From: Geminocystis herdmanii PCC 6308
GTDB lineage: Bacteria; Cyanobacteriota; Cyanobacteriia; Cyanobacteriales; Cyanobacteriaceae
Direction of reading: 5' to 3'
Length of the DNA stretch: 64,000 bases
Assembly: GCF_000332235.1 (NCBI RefSeq)
Contig: NZ_CM001775.1
Location: 3,376,804 to 3,440,803 of the forward strand
Shown here: positions 26,575-34,995 of the stretch, one piece after another
Position numbering within the stretch: the stretch's first letter is position 1
How the letters are laid out: every line of letters starts with the position of its first letter
Program-made: the position numbers and the translations under genes
Notes under the pieces: generated by a model
Told to the model about the DNA's origin: nothing
The model's input: only the letters and a program-made list of their open reading frames with translations
Databases searched by the model: none

Positions 26575-26661
26575 CTCACTCAATATTATTCCATTATTCC
26601 TCAAATCATCATTATATCTCAATAGGAAGGGAAGGTTTCGTATTTTCAATCAATGAAAGAT

Positions 26662-26696
26662 CGATCGAACTCCCAACTTCCTTCAAAACTGATCGA
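26662..26696. repeat. 35-bp direct repeat, right copy
   Basis: Identical over 35 bases to 25528-25562 and in the same orientation. Together they bracket the PIN/antitoxin module and the short antitoxin-like ORF. Confidence 0.85.
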
Positions 26697-26759
26697 TTTT
26701 AGAGGATATATGAACAAGCTATAATCAAATTATTTGATTTATTAAGGGGGTTAAATTGA

Positions 26760-27107
26760 TTGTCGTTTGATAAGTTGATTTCACCGAATAATTTTGACAT
26801 TCCTTTAGCTAAAGTACAATATCTTTTTAGTCGTGGCAATGGTAAAGGTGGCGATAAACAAAAATTTTGGCGAGAAATCATGGGTTTTATTTCTCCAGAA
26901 GGGATTAAGGAAGCTATTTTAAAGGAAGTAAATGTGGATTTATTAGAACCTCAAAATCAAAATGAATTTGGACAATTATATCGGGCTTATATTGACATTA
27001 CTGGTAAATCTGGTATAACCAGAAGAATTAGAACCGTTTGGATTGTTTTATTTAATGATAATGTTGCTAAATTGGTGATAGCATTCCCTGATAGATTAGG
27101 AGGTTGA
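26760..27107 (+). CDS. DUF6883 protein (probable TA/toxin component)
   Basis: A 115-residue protein with LISPNNFDIPLAKVQYLFSR, KQKFWREIMGF and TGITRR-like SGITRRIRTVWIVL, which I recognise as the DUF6883 pattern. Such proteins occur next to a small DUF4926 gene, as here (overlap of four bases). The start is TTG at 26760, about nine bases after AAGGGGG. The pairing and the surrounding TA genes suggest a toxin/antitoxin or immunity role, but there is no experimental basis that I can cite. Confidence 0.65.
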   Translation: MSFDKLISPNNFDIPLAKVQYLFSRGNGKGGDKQKFWREIMGFISPEGIKEAILKEVNVDLLEPQNQNEFGQLYRAYIDITGKSGITRRIRTVWIVLFNDNVAKLVIAFPDRLGG

Positions 27108-27109
27108 TA

Positions 27110-27370
27110 ATGACTCAATTTCAATTATTTGATAATGTTAAATTAACTGAAAATATAACCTTAAGTGATGGAGGAATTGCACCTCAAGAAACTATAGGAA
27201 CAATTGTTGAAGTTTTTAATAATGGTGAGGCTTATTTAGTTGAATTATTTGGTGGTTGGGTTAAATATGATGCTAATAGTAATTTTATCACAGCAAATAA
27301 AGATGAAAAAGATGCTTTTATGCAAACTTTAGGAGTAGAAACAGTTTATGAGCATCAAATCATAACTTAA
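27110..27370 (+). CDS. DUF4926 protein
   Basis: An 86-residue protein from the ATG at 27110 (MTQFQLFDNVKLTENI). The SH3-like pattern GTIVEVFNNGEAYLVELF identifies DUF4926, a family often found beside DUF6883 or mRNA-interferase genes. GGAGG at 27099-27103 (inside the end of the preceding gene) is a good ribosome site and supports this start over the in-frame ATG at 27104. Confidence 0.7.
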   Translation: MTQFQLFDNVKLTENITLSDGGIAPQETIGTIVEVFNNGEAYLVELFGGWVKYDANSNFITANKDEKDAFMQTLGVETVYEHQIIT

Positions 27371-28111
27371 CTATTTTCCCAATTTTTTAAAAGTTTTATA
27401 TTGAATATATCTTGATGAATAGCGTTGTATAATTTTTCGTCAGCAGAAACAAATCTACAATTTTCTGTTATATAAAACTTACTCATAGTTACCTATGACG
27501 TTTACTTCTTGCTTCTACCAGTCAAGTCGGCTTGATACTGTCCACAAGCGTTGATTCGGGTGTAACCCACCCTACTTTTATTATTCTAATTAATTGATTA
27601 ATCTTGAATAATAACTAATTTTTATTTAATTTAATCTTTAAATTAAATAGTTTTAACAGTCTTGGTTATCGACTTCATTAAAAGCTAACATATTTTAAAA
27701 AAATGTCAACCTTTATCCCGTGAGTAGGTATAAACAACTATAATAAACTATTAGTTAACAGTTAAAAGCTCTTAAACTTAAAACAACATAAAGACTATCA
27801 TAAACACTTCTTTGATATTTGACAGCAAAATCATAAGCATCTCGGAGCAAGTCATCAGCAGAAATTATGTTTATTTGTATCTTTTGAAATAAATCAATAA
27901 TATTTTGAGCATATTCCTGATTTAAACCTTGAAATCGCTGTATTTTCCAGACAATGTTTCCAATTTCGGCATAAATCAAATCTGGTGCTATTAAAATTAA
28001 TTGATTAGCTTCGTAAGCAGAAAGTATTTTATTCGCTTCAAAAGAATAATTTTGCGGAATAAACCATTTAATGGCGACACTACTATCAATTACAATTTTG
28101 TTCTTGTTCAT
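27368..28111 (-). pseudogene. VapC/PIN toxin split by a ~300-bp insertion
   Basis: The front part (28111-27758) encodes IVIDSSVAIKWFIPQNYSFE, IYAEIGN and YQRSVYDSLYVVLSLRAFNC, then stops. The missing PIN C-terminus, ENCRFVSADEKLYNAIHQDIF, is found in the same strand and frame class at 27462-27368. Joining the two at the shared Asn-Cys codons (AACTGT at the left break, AATTGT at the right) rebuilds a normal PIN protein. The roughly 300 inserted bases (27457-27757) carry a GTGGGTTAC...ACCCACC-type repeat but no visible inverted ends. The truncated protein lacks the last acidic residue. Confidence 0.75.
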
Positions 28112-28329
28112 CTTATTCTATCTTCTTGTAATAGATCAATAGAATCAGGAAATTCCCCATATTTTGCGTTAATTTTTTGTCTCAAATTATCTATTTGTTT
28201 AACAATCTCTGTTTTTCCTAAATCATCTTGTTTTTTCAATTTCGTATTATTAAGTTTTCGATCAATAATTTCATTGATTAAATATTCTAAATCTTTGAAA
28301 CTCATTGTGGCAACAGATTGATTTCTCAT
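28108..28329 (-). CDS. VapB-type antitoxin
   Basis: A 73-residue protein (MRNQSVATMSFKDLEYLINEII...) overlapping the PIN gene start by four bases. It fits the helical N-terminal and charged C-terminal shape of antitoxins paired with this VapC type. Its toxin is interrupted, so it is probably left unopposed. GGAGG lies just before its ATG. Confidence 0.7.
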   Translation of the reverse strand: MRNQSVATMSFKDLEYLINEIIDRKLNNTKLKKQDDLGKTEIVKQIDNLRQKINAKYGEFPDSIDLLQEDRIR

Positions 28330-28615
28330 TTTTCCTCCATAAATAATTGATTTATTTTAATTATAAGGTGTTTAGTTTTATTGATCGTACCTCACACTCT
28401 CAGAAAAATAATCACACTCAAACTTCTCTAAATCTAAAAAGTGATTATAATTCAATCCTTAAATTCGTGCATCATTCATACACAATTTCTTCATCATCAT
28501 AGTTTCTTAAAGCAATTTATTTGTTTTCACAATATCTTAAATAGAATCTCTCAAAAATTTTTAGAAAATGTTAGTTAAAAGGTACAATAAATAACGATCT
28601 TCATGAAAGGAATTT

Positions 28616-29887
28616 TTGACGAGAGTGAAAGTTTTAGTTGTTGGTAGCGGTGGCAGAGAACACGCTTTAGCTTGGAAATTGTTACAGTCGGATACTGTGG
28701 AAAAAGTTTTTTGTACTCCGGGTAATGGTGGTACTGCTGTATTAAAAAACTGTGAAAATGTGGCGATCGCAGTAGATGATTTTGAGGGGATTCTAAACTT
28801 AATTCAAGCAAATTCGATCGAACTGGTGGTAGTTGGACCCGAATTACCGTTATCGTTAGGTATCACCGATTATTTACAAACCCATAATATCAAAGTTTTT
28901 GGACCTAATCAAGAGGGTGCAACCATTGAAGCGAGTAAGTCATGGGCGAAAGATTTAATGATTGAAGGGGGTATCCCTACGGCAAAATCTGCAACCTTCA
29001 CCGATAAAGAAGAAGCAAAAAGCTATATTCGTCAAGAAGGCGCACCGATTGTAGTTAAAGCTGATGGTTTGGCGGCAGGAAAAGGGGTTGTGGTGGCAAT
29101 GAGCGAAGAAGAAGCCCTAGAGGCAGTGGAGGAACTTTTTGCCCAAAACTTCAATAAACTGGTCATAGAGGAGTTTTTAACGGGGCAGGAAGTATCAATT
29201 TTAGCGCTGACAGATGGCTTAACTGTACGCCCTTTGTTACCAGCTCAAGATCACAAACAAATCGGAGAAGGTGACACGGGGGCAAATACTGGCGGTATGG
29301 GGGTTTACGCTCCAACTCCTATTGTGGATTCTATTTTGCTCGATCGAATTACTAAAGAAGTTTTAGAACCAACTTTAAAAACTTTACAAAAACGAGGTAT
29401 CGATTATCGGGGGGTGTTGTATGCAGGATTGATGATTACTCCCGAAGGTGAACCTAAAACCTTGGAGTTTAATTGTCGTTTTGGCGATCCCGAAACTCAA
29501 GCGGTATTACCCATGTTAAAAACCTCTTTAGGGGATATATTATTAGCCTGTGCGCAACAAAAACTTGCAGATTTACCACCTTTTGAATGGCAGGGCGGTA
29601 GTGCTGTTTGTGTGGTGATGGCGGCGGGAGGTTATCCTGCTAGTTATGAAAAAGGCAAGATGATTACTGGTATTACTGAAGCTGAAAAAGATGGTGCGAC
29701 TGTCTTTCATGCAGGTACGAAGCTACAAGGTGATGATATTGTCACCGATGGTGGTAGGGTTTTGGGGGTAACTTGTATCGCTGAAAATTTCCAAAGTGCG
29801 ATCGAAGCTACTTATTGCGCCGTTAAGAAAATTCATTTTGAAGATATGTACTATCGTAGAGATATAGGACATCGAATTTTAAAATAG
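28616..29887 (+). CDS. purD: Phosphoribosylamine-glycine ligase
   Basis: An ATP-grasp enzyme joining glycine to phosphoribosylamine in purine synthesis. The N-terminal motif VLVVGSGGREHALAWKL, the PGNGGT loop, GPELPLSLGI, the ATP-grasp KADGLAAGKGVVVA and the metal-binding FNCRFGDPETQAVLP are all present. Length 423 is standard. The start is TTG at 28616 after GAAAGGA; a GTG at 28625 (MKVLVVG) matches the family N-terminus better and is a possible true start. Confidence 0.97.
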   Translation: MTRVKVLVVGSGGREHALAWKLLQSDTVEKVFCTPGNGGTAVLKNCENVAIAVDDFEGILNLIQANSIELVVVGPELPLSLGITDYLQTHNIKVFGPNQEGATIEASKSWAKDLMIEGGIPTAKSATFTDKEEAKSYIRQEGAPIVVKADGLAAGKGVVVAMSEEEALEAVEELFAQNFNKLVIEEFLTGQEVSILALTDGLTVRPLLPAQDHKQIGEGDTGANTGGMGVYAPTPIVDSILLDRITKEVLEPTLKTLQKRGIDYRGVLYAGLMITPEGEPKTLEFNCRFGDPETQAVLPMLKTSLGDILLACAQQKLADLPPFEWQGGSAVCVVMAAGGYPASYEKGKMITGITEAEKDGATVFHAGTKLQGDDIVTDGGRVLGVTCIAENFQSAIEATYCAVKKIHFEDMYYRRDIGHRILK

Positions 29888-29960
29888 TTGATTTTTTAGT
29901 CAACTTAAAACGGAAAAGAAAATAGACGTAAATAGTCTGAATATCTATCTACGTCTCACT
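29886..29960. terminator. Hairpins between convergent purD and a small ORF
   Basis: AGTTGA-TTTTTTAG-TCAACT overlaps the purD stop. A second, longer hairpin pairs AGACGTA (29924) with TACGTCT (ending 29956), followed by CACTTTT. They may terminate purD and, in part, the opposing gene. Weak T-tracts keep confidence low. Confidence 0.4.
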
Positions 29961-29990
29961 TTTAATATTCATTTTTGCTTAAATTGCTGA

Positions 29991-30191
29991 TTAACTTAAA
30001 GTACTATTGCTACGATCGTAATTACGAGCAAAACTAGATAAGGGAGCAGATTTTAAATTTTCATAATATTCTGTATTATTAACATCCATACCGATTTCTT
30101 CCGCAACTCTGCCTAACATAGACTGTTGACGATTTCTGATCATTTTATCGTGACGCATCATTAATGCACGGGCTTTTTGAGTAGTGTTCAT
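29991..30191 (-). CDS. Small conserved-looking hypothetical protein
   Basis: A 66-residue basic protein, MNTTQKARALMMRHDKMIRN..., with a regular helical first half and MLGRVAEEIGMDV in the middle. I do not recognise the family. Codon use is like the housekeeping genes around it, and it starts with ATG after a purine-rich AAGAAAAAATT. It has no signal peptide or membrane segment. It converges on purD. Confidence 0.5.
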   Translation of the reverse strand: MNTTQKARALMMRHDKMIRNRQQSMLGRVAEEIGMDVNNTEYYENLKSAPLSSFARNYDRSNSTLS

Positions 30192-30484
30192 AATTTTTTC
30201 TTGGTTGATTGCTTACATTCACTATAATAATAAAATTCTGTATAAATTGCTACAAAATAAGGGAAAAGTTAATAAACCTTAACATTATTTTTGCCAAATT
30301 CTTATGGTATCGTCAATCCATTTCCTCGGTAAAAATATCAGATGCGATCGCACCGCCTCACTTCACGATAGCATTCGCACAATTCATTTAGGCTTACTAT
30401 ATTTCTTCATGGGGAGAATCAAATTTGTGGTTATTTTTATTTTCTCTCTATTTTCTCTTTTTTCTGATTTCCTTTTCATTCAGT
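30192..30484. other. Intergenic region with one HIP1 site
   Basis: Contains ATGCGATCGCACCG (a HIP1 octamer) at 30341 and AT-rich sequence. Two short plus-strand frames cross it but have no ribosome site or family resemblance. Nothing else seen. Confidence 0.3.
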
Positions 30485-31306
30485 CTAAAGTATAGATTTA
30501 ATCTTTGTTGGTAGATAAGCACTAATAGGGATACAAAGAGGAGTATTGGTAATTGGATCTAAGATAATATGAGAATCCAAATTAAATACCTCCTTGATAA
30601 TTTCTGGAGTCATCACAGCATCTGGTTTTCCTTGGGCATAGATGTAACCTTCTTTCATGGCAACTAAATAATCTGCATAACGGGAGGCTAGATTCAACTC
30701 ATGTAAAACAATTACGATCGTACGATCGAGTTTATGATTTAATTCTTTTAAGAGGTCTAATACTTCAATTTGATGAGCTAAATCTAAAAATGTGGTAGGT
30801 TCATCTAAGAGTAATATTTCTGTATTTTGTGCTAAAGTCATGGCTATCCACGCCCGTTGTCTTTGCCCTCCTGAAAGGGTATCTAATTCTCGGTGAGCAA
30901 AATCTTGAATACCAGTCATTGCAAGGGCTTCATTAACTTGAGCTTCATCTTCTAAAGTCCATTGTTGCCACCATTTTTGATGGGGATAACGCCCTTGAAT
31001 AACTAAGTCTTTGACGGTTAAGCCTTCGGGGGCGGTAGGATTTTGGGGTAACATACCTAAACTTTGGGCGACGATGGCACTTTTTTGTTGATGAATGGCT
31101 TTACCATCAAGATAAACTGCCCCTTGTCGGGGTTTAAGGATACGCCCGATACCCTTAAGGAGAGTGGATTTTCCGCAACCATTCCCACCGATAAGAATAG
31201 TTATTTTTCCTTGAGGAATATCTAAATTGAGATTATTGATAATATTTATATTTTGATAACCTAGAGTTAGTTGTCGAGCGGATATTTGTTTCATTTGCGT
31301 TTTCAA
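30485..31306 (-). CDS. fecE: Ferric-siderophore ABC transporter ATP-binding protein
   Basis: The ATPase of a FecBCDE/FhuC-type importer, 273 residues. Walker [10 protein letters not shown] at about 40-48, Q-loop PQNPTAPEG, signature [17 protein letters not shown], Walker [14 protein letters not shown] and H-loop VIVLHELN are all intact. It would energise the two FecCD permeases at 31508 and 33519. It is divergent from them, with a 200-base gap containing CATCACC tandem repeats. Confidence 0.94.
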   Translation of the reverse strand: MKTQMKQISARQLTLGYQNINIINNLNLDIPQGKITILIGGNGCGKSTLLKGIGRILKPRQGAVYLDGKAIHQQKSAIVAQSLGMLPQNPTAPEGLTVKDLVIQGRYPHQKWWQQWTLEDEAQVNEALAMTGIQDFAHRELDTLSGGQRQRAWIAMTLAQNTEILLLDEPTTFLDLAHQIEVLDLLKELNHKLDRTIVIVLHELNLASRYADYLVAMKEGYIYAQGKPDAVMTPEIIKEVFNLDSHIILDPITNTPLCIPISAYLPTKIKSIL

Positions 31307-31507
31307 AAATATTTAGCAACTATTAAAATTAAGAATTAAAAATTAAGAAAGATAATACTAAATATTATCCCCCCTTCCCCCCTTCACCTCATCACCTCAT
31401 CCTCCCATCACACCATCACACCATCACCCCATCACTTTCACGGGGCTTGTTTAGAATAACAGTTAATGATATATTTTAGTAATTAATTTATATTTATTAT
31501 CATCAAA

Positions 31508-32524
31508 ATGAGAATTAATCTCAAGAGTAAAAATTTATCAATTCCTTTAATTATTCCCCTCATGGTGGCGATAGGGGTTTTATGTCTTAGTTTTTTGGCT
31601 AGTTTAACCTTTGGAGTTGCAAATATTGCTTGGCAGGATTTACCTCAAGCCTTCACCGCCTTTGATGGCTCAACATCTCACTTAATTATTACGACAATCC
31701 GACTACCAAGGTCAATCGTTGCTTTATTAGTGGGTGCAGGTTTAGGAGTCGCCGGAAGTTTGATGCAGGGTATCACTCGTAATCCTTTAGCTGATCCTAG
31801 CATTTTAGGGATTAATAGCGGTGCAGTTTTGGCAGTAGTAATCACTACTTTTTTAGTAAATAATCCCAGTTTGAATATTTTAGCTCTTTTTGCTTTCTTG
31901 GGTGCAACCATCAGTGCGATGGCAGTTTATTTTTTTGCTTCCTTGAGTAAGAAAGGTTTATCACCTCTTAGTTTAACTTTAGCAGGTTCTGCCATTACTG
32001 TTTTTTGTTCTTCCGTCACCAGTGGCATTTTAATTGTTAATCAACGCACCCTCGATGAAATTCGTTTTTGGTTAGCAGGTTCGATCGCAGGAAGGGATAT
32101 ACAATTAATAAAACAGATATTCCCCTATTTTGTCATCGGCTTGATTTTAGCCCTCATTTTAGCCCGACAAATAACGATTCTCAGTTTAGGGGAAGAAACT
32201 GCTCAAGGATTGGGGCAAAATACTCTATTAATTAAAGTTGGAGCGATGGTTGCAGTAATACTTTTAGCAGGTGCTAGTGTTTCGTTAGCTGGGCCTATTG
32301 GTTTTATAGGTTTAATTATGCCCCATTTGGTGCGTTTATTGGTAGGGAATGATTATCGTTGGATTTTGCCTTTTTCTATGGTTGGCGGTGCAATTTTACT
32401 CCTTAATGCAGATGTAGTAAGTAGGCTAATTATTAAACCCCAAGAAGTGCCAGTAGGTTTAATTTTGCCAATTTTAGGTGCGCCTTTCTTTATCTATCTT
32501 ATTCGCAAAAGGATTAGGGGATAG
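31508..32524 (+). CDS. fecC: FecCD-family siderophore permease 1
   Basis: A 338-residue inner-membrane permease with nine to ten hydrophobic helices. TIRLPRSIVALLVGAGLGVA, MQGITRNPLADPSILGINSGA and PHLVRLLVGNDYR (the ATPase-coupling loop) are hallmarks of the BtuC/FecC/FhuB family. It would pair with the second permease at 33519 and the ATPase at 30485. Two TA modules have been placed between the two permease genes. Confidence 0.93.
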   Translation: MRINLKSKNLSIPLIIPLMVAIGVLCLSFLASLTFGVANIAWQDLPQAFTAFDGSTSHLIITTIRLPRSIVALLVGAGLGVAGSLMQGITRNPLADPSILGINSGAVLAVVITTFLVNNPSLNILALFAFLGATISAMAVYFFASLSKKGLSPLSLTLAGSAITVFCSSVTSGILIVNQRTLDEIRFWLAGSIAGRDIQLIKQIFPYFVIGLILALILARQITILSLGEETAQGLGQNTLLIKVGAMVAVILLAGASVSLAGPIGFIGLIMPHLVRLLVGNDYRWILPFSMVGGAILLLNADVVSRLIIKPQEVPVGLILPILGAPFFIYLIRKRIRG

Positions 32525-32611
32525 GGAGAAGGGGTGAGAGGGTGATGAGGTGACGAGAGTAAAGAGTGATTTTTTAAGGTTATTAATTATAATGGTAAAA
32601 TAAATCTTATT

Positions 32612-32872
32612 ATGCAAGTAATAAACGCAAGTACGGCAAGAGCCAATTTATTCGGATTAGTAGAACAAGTGAACCAAGATCATGTAGCACGCATTATCAC
32701 TAGCAAAAAAGGAGATGCAGTGTTATTGTCTAAGGAGGATTGGAATAGTTTACAGGAAACTCTCTATTTACAATCCATTGAGGGGTTAGTAGAATCCGTT
32801 AAACAAGTCGAGTTAGAGGATGATTGGGTATCGGAAGATGAATTTTTGAGGCTTTCGCTAACCTATAATTAA
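32612..32872 (+). CDS. YefM/Phd-family antitoxin, orphan
   Basis: An 86-residue Phd/YefM antitoxin starting MQVINASTARANLFGLVEQV and containing ARIITSKKGDAVLLSKEDWNSLQETLY, the family DNA-binding signature. A YoeB toxin normally follows directly. Here the next gene (32913) belongs to a different antitoxin family, so the toxin appears to be lost. Confidence 0.85.
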   Translation: MQVINASTARANLFGLVEQVNQDHVARIITSKKGDAVLLSKEDWNSLQETLYLQSIEGLVESVKQVELEDDWVSEDEFLRLSLTYN

Positions 32873-32912
32873 ACTAAAAATCATTTAGATATTACACTAT
32901 CCTATAAAAATT

Positions 32913-33146
32913 ATGGTTACATTTGAACAAGTTTTAGACGAAGTAGCAGAATTATCATTAGAACAACAAGAGTTACTAATTAAAATTGTTAGTCAAAGAA
33001 ATTCAGAAAATAGACGCAAACAGTTAGCTAAAGAGTCTCAAGAAGCCTTCGCAGAGTTTAAACAAGGTAATCTGCCCTCGCAAACGGTGGAAGATGCGAT
33101 CGCAGATTTAAGAAATTATCTAAACTTTACAGAAGAAGTCGAATGA
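32913..33146 (+). CDS. Antitoxin of a RelE-like pair
   Basis: A 77-residue helical acidic protein (MVTFEQVLDEVAELSLEQQE...) of the type that precedes RelE toxins in cyanobacteria. Its stop overlaps the next start (ATGA at 33143-33146). Residue pairs such as LPSQTVEDAIADLRNYL resemble other members. Its toxin is nonsense-mutated. Confidence 0.7.
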   Translation: MVTFEQVLDEVAELSLEQQELLIKIVSQRNSENRRKQLAKESQEAFAEFKQGNLPSQTVEDAIADLRNYLNFTEEVE

Positions 33147-33427
33147 GAAAAATTGTTTTAACTTCACGATTTTAAAAATCACTACGAAAATATATCAAGG
33201 GAAATAAATATTTAGAGAAACAAGTTGAGGAAACTTTAAAACAAATGGTTATGGATTTATCAGCGACAAACCTTGCTACTCATAAGTTAAAAGGCGACTT
33301 AGAAGGTTTTAGAGCTTGTTCTTGTTGGTATGACTGTCGTATTGTTTTCGTGATAGAAAAAGATGTAACTACTAATGAGGATTTATTAGTTCTCTTAAAT
33401 ATAGGTTCTCATGATCAAGTCTATTGA
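33143..33427 (+). pseudogene. RelE/ParE-family toxin with a nonsense codon at position 11
   Basis: Read from the ATG at 33143, the frame gives MRKIVLTSRF, then TAA at 33173-33175, then continues open for 83 codons: KSLRKYIKGNKYLEKQVEET, LATHKLKGDLEGFRACSCWYD, CRIVFVIEK and LLNIGSHDQVY. The body is a normal RelE/YafQ-type toxin. A single AAA to TAA change explains the break. An internal ATG at 33245 cannot restore the N-terminal helix. The coupled antitoxin is intact. Confidence 0.88.
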
Positions 33428-33518
33428 GCTTTGATGGTTATGTTTTACTTTGATTCATAAAACTTAATTTTTTAATAATTTTATTGATTCAGTCAACTTT
33501 TTTTTGATATTTCATAAT

Positions 33519-34556
33519 ATGAAAGATTCTTTTATTGTCATTCGATCGAACCGACCATCTTTTTCGCTATGGTTAGATAGTAGAGTGCCGAAAACTCTAG
33601 TAATTTTAACGATACTATCTTTAATTGCCATTACCATTAGTATTAGTTACGGCGAATATTATATTTCTCCCGTAAATGTCATTAAAACCCTTTTAGGATT
33701 TAACACCGAATCTGATTTTCAATTTATTATCAATACCCTTCGTTTACCGCGCACCCTTACCGCTTGGTTAGTGGGAGTGGGGTTGGCGATGGCAGGTTGT
33801 ATCATGCAGACTATTACTCGTAACCCATTAGCTGATCCTAGTATTATTGGTATCAATGCTGGTGCGGGATTAGCCGCCGTTTTATTTATCGTGGTTTTTC
33901 CTTCCTTACCCATTGCTTTATTACCTTTTTCCGCTTTTATGGGGGGAATATTGGTAGCATTAGCTATTTATGCGGTGGCGTGGCAAGGAGAAAATTCGAT
34001 TATCCGTTTGATATTAGTGGGTATTGGCTTTAATTTCATTGTTTCTGCTATCACGAATATTATTACAACCTTTGGAGAGATAAACAGTGTTTCTCAAGCC
34101 TTAATCTGGTTAACGGGTAGTGTCTATGGAAAAACCATGACACAGGTTTTGATTTTATTGCCTTGGATTCTGATTTTTACCCTCGTGACGTGGATAATGA
34201 GTAAGGAGTTAAATAGTCTTCATTTGGGAGAAAATTTAGGCAAGGGATTAGGTTTATCCTTGCAAAAAACACAGTTAACCCTTTTAATCTCCAGTGTAGC
34301 GCTTTCTAGTGCTAGTGTTTCGATCGCAGGAGCGGTGGGTTTTGTGGGTTTAATCGCACCTCATATCGCCCGTTTCTTGGTAGGCAATACCCATCAAGGT
34401 TTAATTCCTGTTACCGCTTTAGTGGGGGGATTATTGGTTGTCAGTGCTGATTTATTAGGAAAATTATTATTTTCACCCCTTGAGCTTCCCTGTGGTATTA
34501 TTACAGCGATTATTGGTGCACCTTACTTTATCTTTTTGTTGAGCAAATCTCGCTAA
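33519..34556 (+). CDS. fecD: FecCD-family siderophore permease 2
   Basis: A second permease of the same family, 345 residues from the ATG at 33519 (MKDSFIVIRSNRP). It has NTLRLPRTLTAWLVGVGLAM, MQTITRNPLADPSIIGINAGA and APHIARFLVGNTHQG. It differs enough from permease 1 to be its heterodimer partner. The frame extends five codons upstream to TTG. The region just downstream is a decayed restriction-methylase. Confidence 0.93.
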   Translation: MKDSFIVIRSNRPSFSLWLDSRVPKTLVILTILSLIAITISISYGEYYISPVNVIKTLLGFNTESDFQFIINTLRLPRTLTAWLVGVGLAMAGCIMQTITRNPLADPSIIGINAGAGLAAVLFIVVFPSLPIALLPFSAFMGGILVALAIYAVAWQGENSIIRLILVGIGFNFIVSAITNIITTFGEINSVSQALIWLTGSVYGKTMTQVLILLPWILIFTLVTWIMSKELNSLHLGENLGKGLGLSLQKTQLTLLISSVALSSASVSIAGAVGFVGLIAPHIARFLVGNTHQGLIPVTALVGGLLVVSADLLGKLLFSPLELPCGIITAIIGAPYFIFLLSKSR

Positions 34557-34576
34557 AATGAAATAAATTGTAGTCA

Positions 34577-34995
34577 ATGTTCATCATAACTGCTCAAAAT
34601 TCAAATAGAATTTATGATATGTACACCCGTTTTATGAGTCTGTTGGCGAAACATTTTGTTACATAAAATTTGACAAAATCAACGAATTATGTATCCGTTT
34701 GATGTGAAAAAAATGTACAAATATTGATAATTTTGGCATCTTTCCACTTGTCCACCTGTCCACTTGTCCACCTGTCTCATCTTCATAATTTGCTTTATTT
34801 CTAATTAATACAGGTTAAGATTTGTTTCGCCAACAGGATCTTTTATTCGTTGGGCAAGTGATAGGTTAAATGATGAGGGAATTATTGCTTTTATTACGAA
34901 TTCATCTCTAATTGATACTGTAACTTTTGATGGTTTTAGAAAGTGTTTAAAGGATGAATTTGATTATATTTATTTGATTGATTTAGGAGGAAATA
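34577..34995 (+). pseudogene. Type ISP restriction-methylase fragment, broken by two elements
   Basis: Part of the methyltransferase domain of a type ISP (LlaBIII-like) restriction-modification protein remains: TAQNSNRIYDMYTRF before the element at 34636, and FIRWASDRLNDEGIIAFITN...FDGFRKCLKDEFDYIYLIDL after it. Removing the 205-base element with one TTTTAT copy yields ACCCGTTTTATTCGTTGG, that is TRFIRW in frame. The fragment ends at LIDLGGN where IS630 is inserted. The rest of the gene, on both sides, is gone. Confidence 0.85.
34636..34840. mobile_element. 205-bp MITE-like element in the ISP remnant
   Basis: Ends GAGTCTGTTGGCGAAACA and, in reverse complement, GATCCTGTTGGCGAAACA, giving 16 of 18 matching. 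TTTTAT is duplicated at 34630-34635 and 34841-34846. The interior has no ORF but contains four CCACYTGT tandem units. It is unrelated in its ends to the IS630-type MITE, so a different transposase would be needed. IS family not assigned. Confidence 0.85.

Noticed and set aside
27421-27760. Possible CRISPR or tRNA in the gap after DUF4926
   Set aside because: No regularly spaced direct repeats and no cloverleaf or TTCRA loop; a VapC C-terminal fragment explains part of it.
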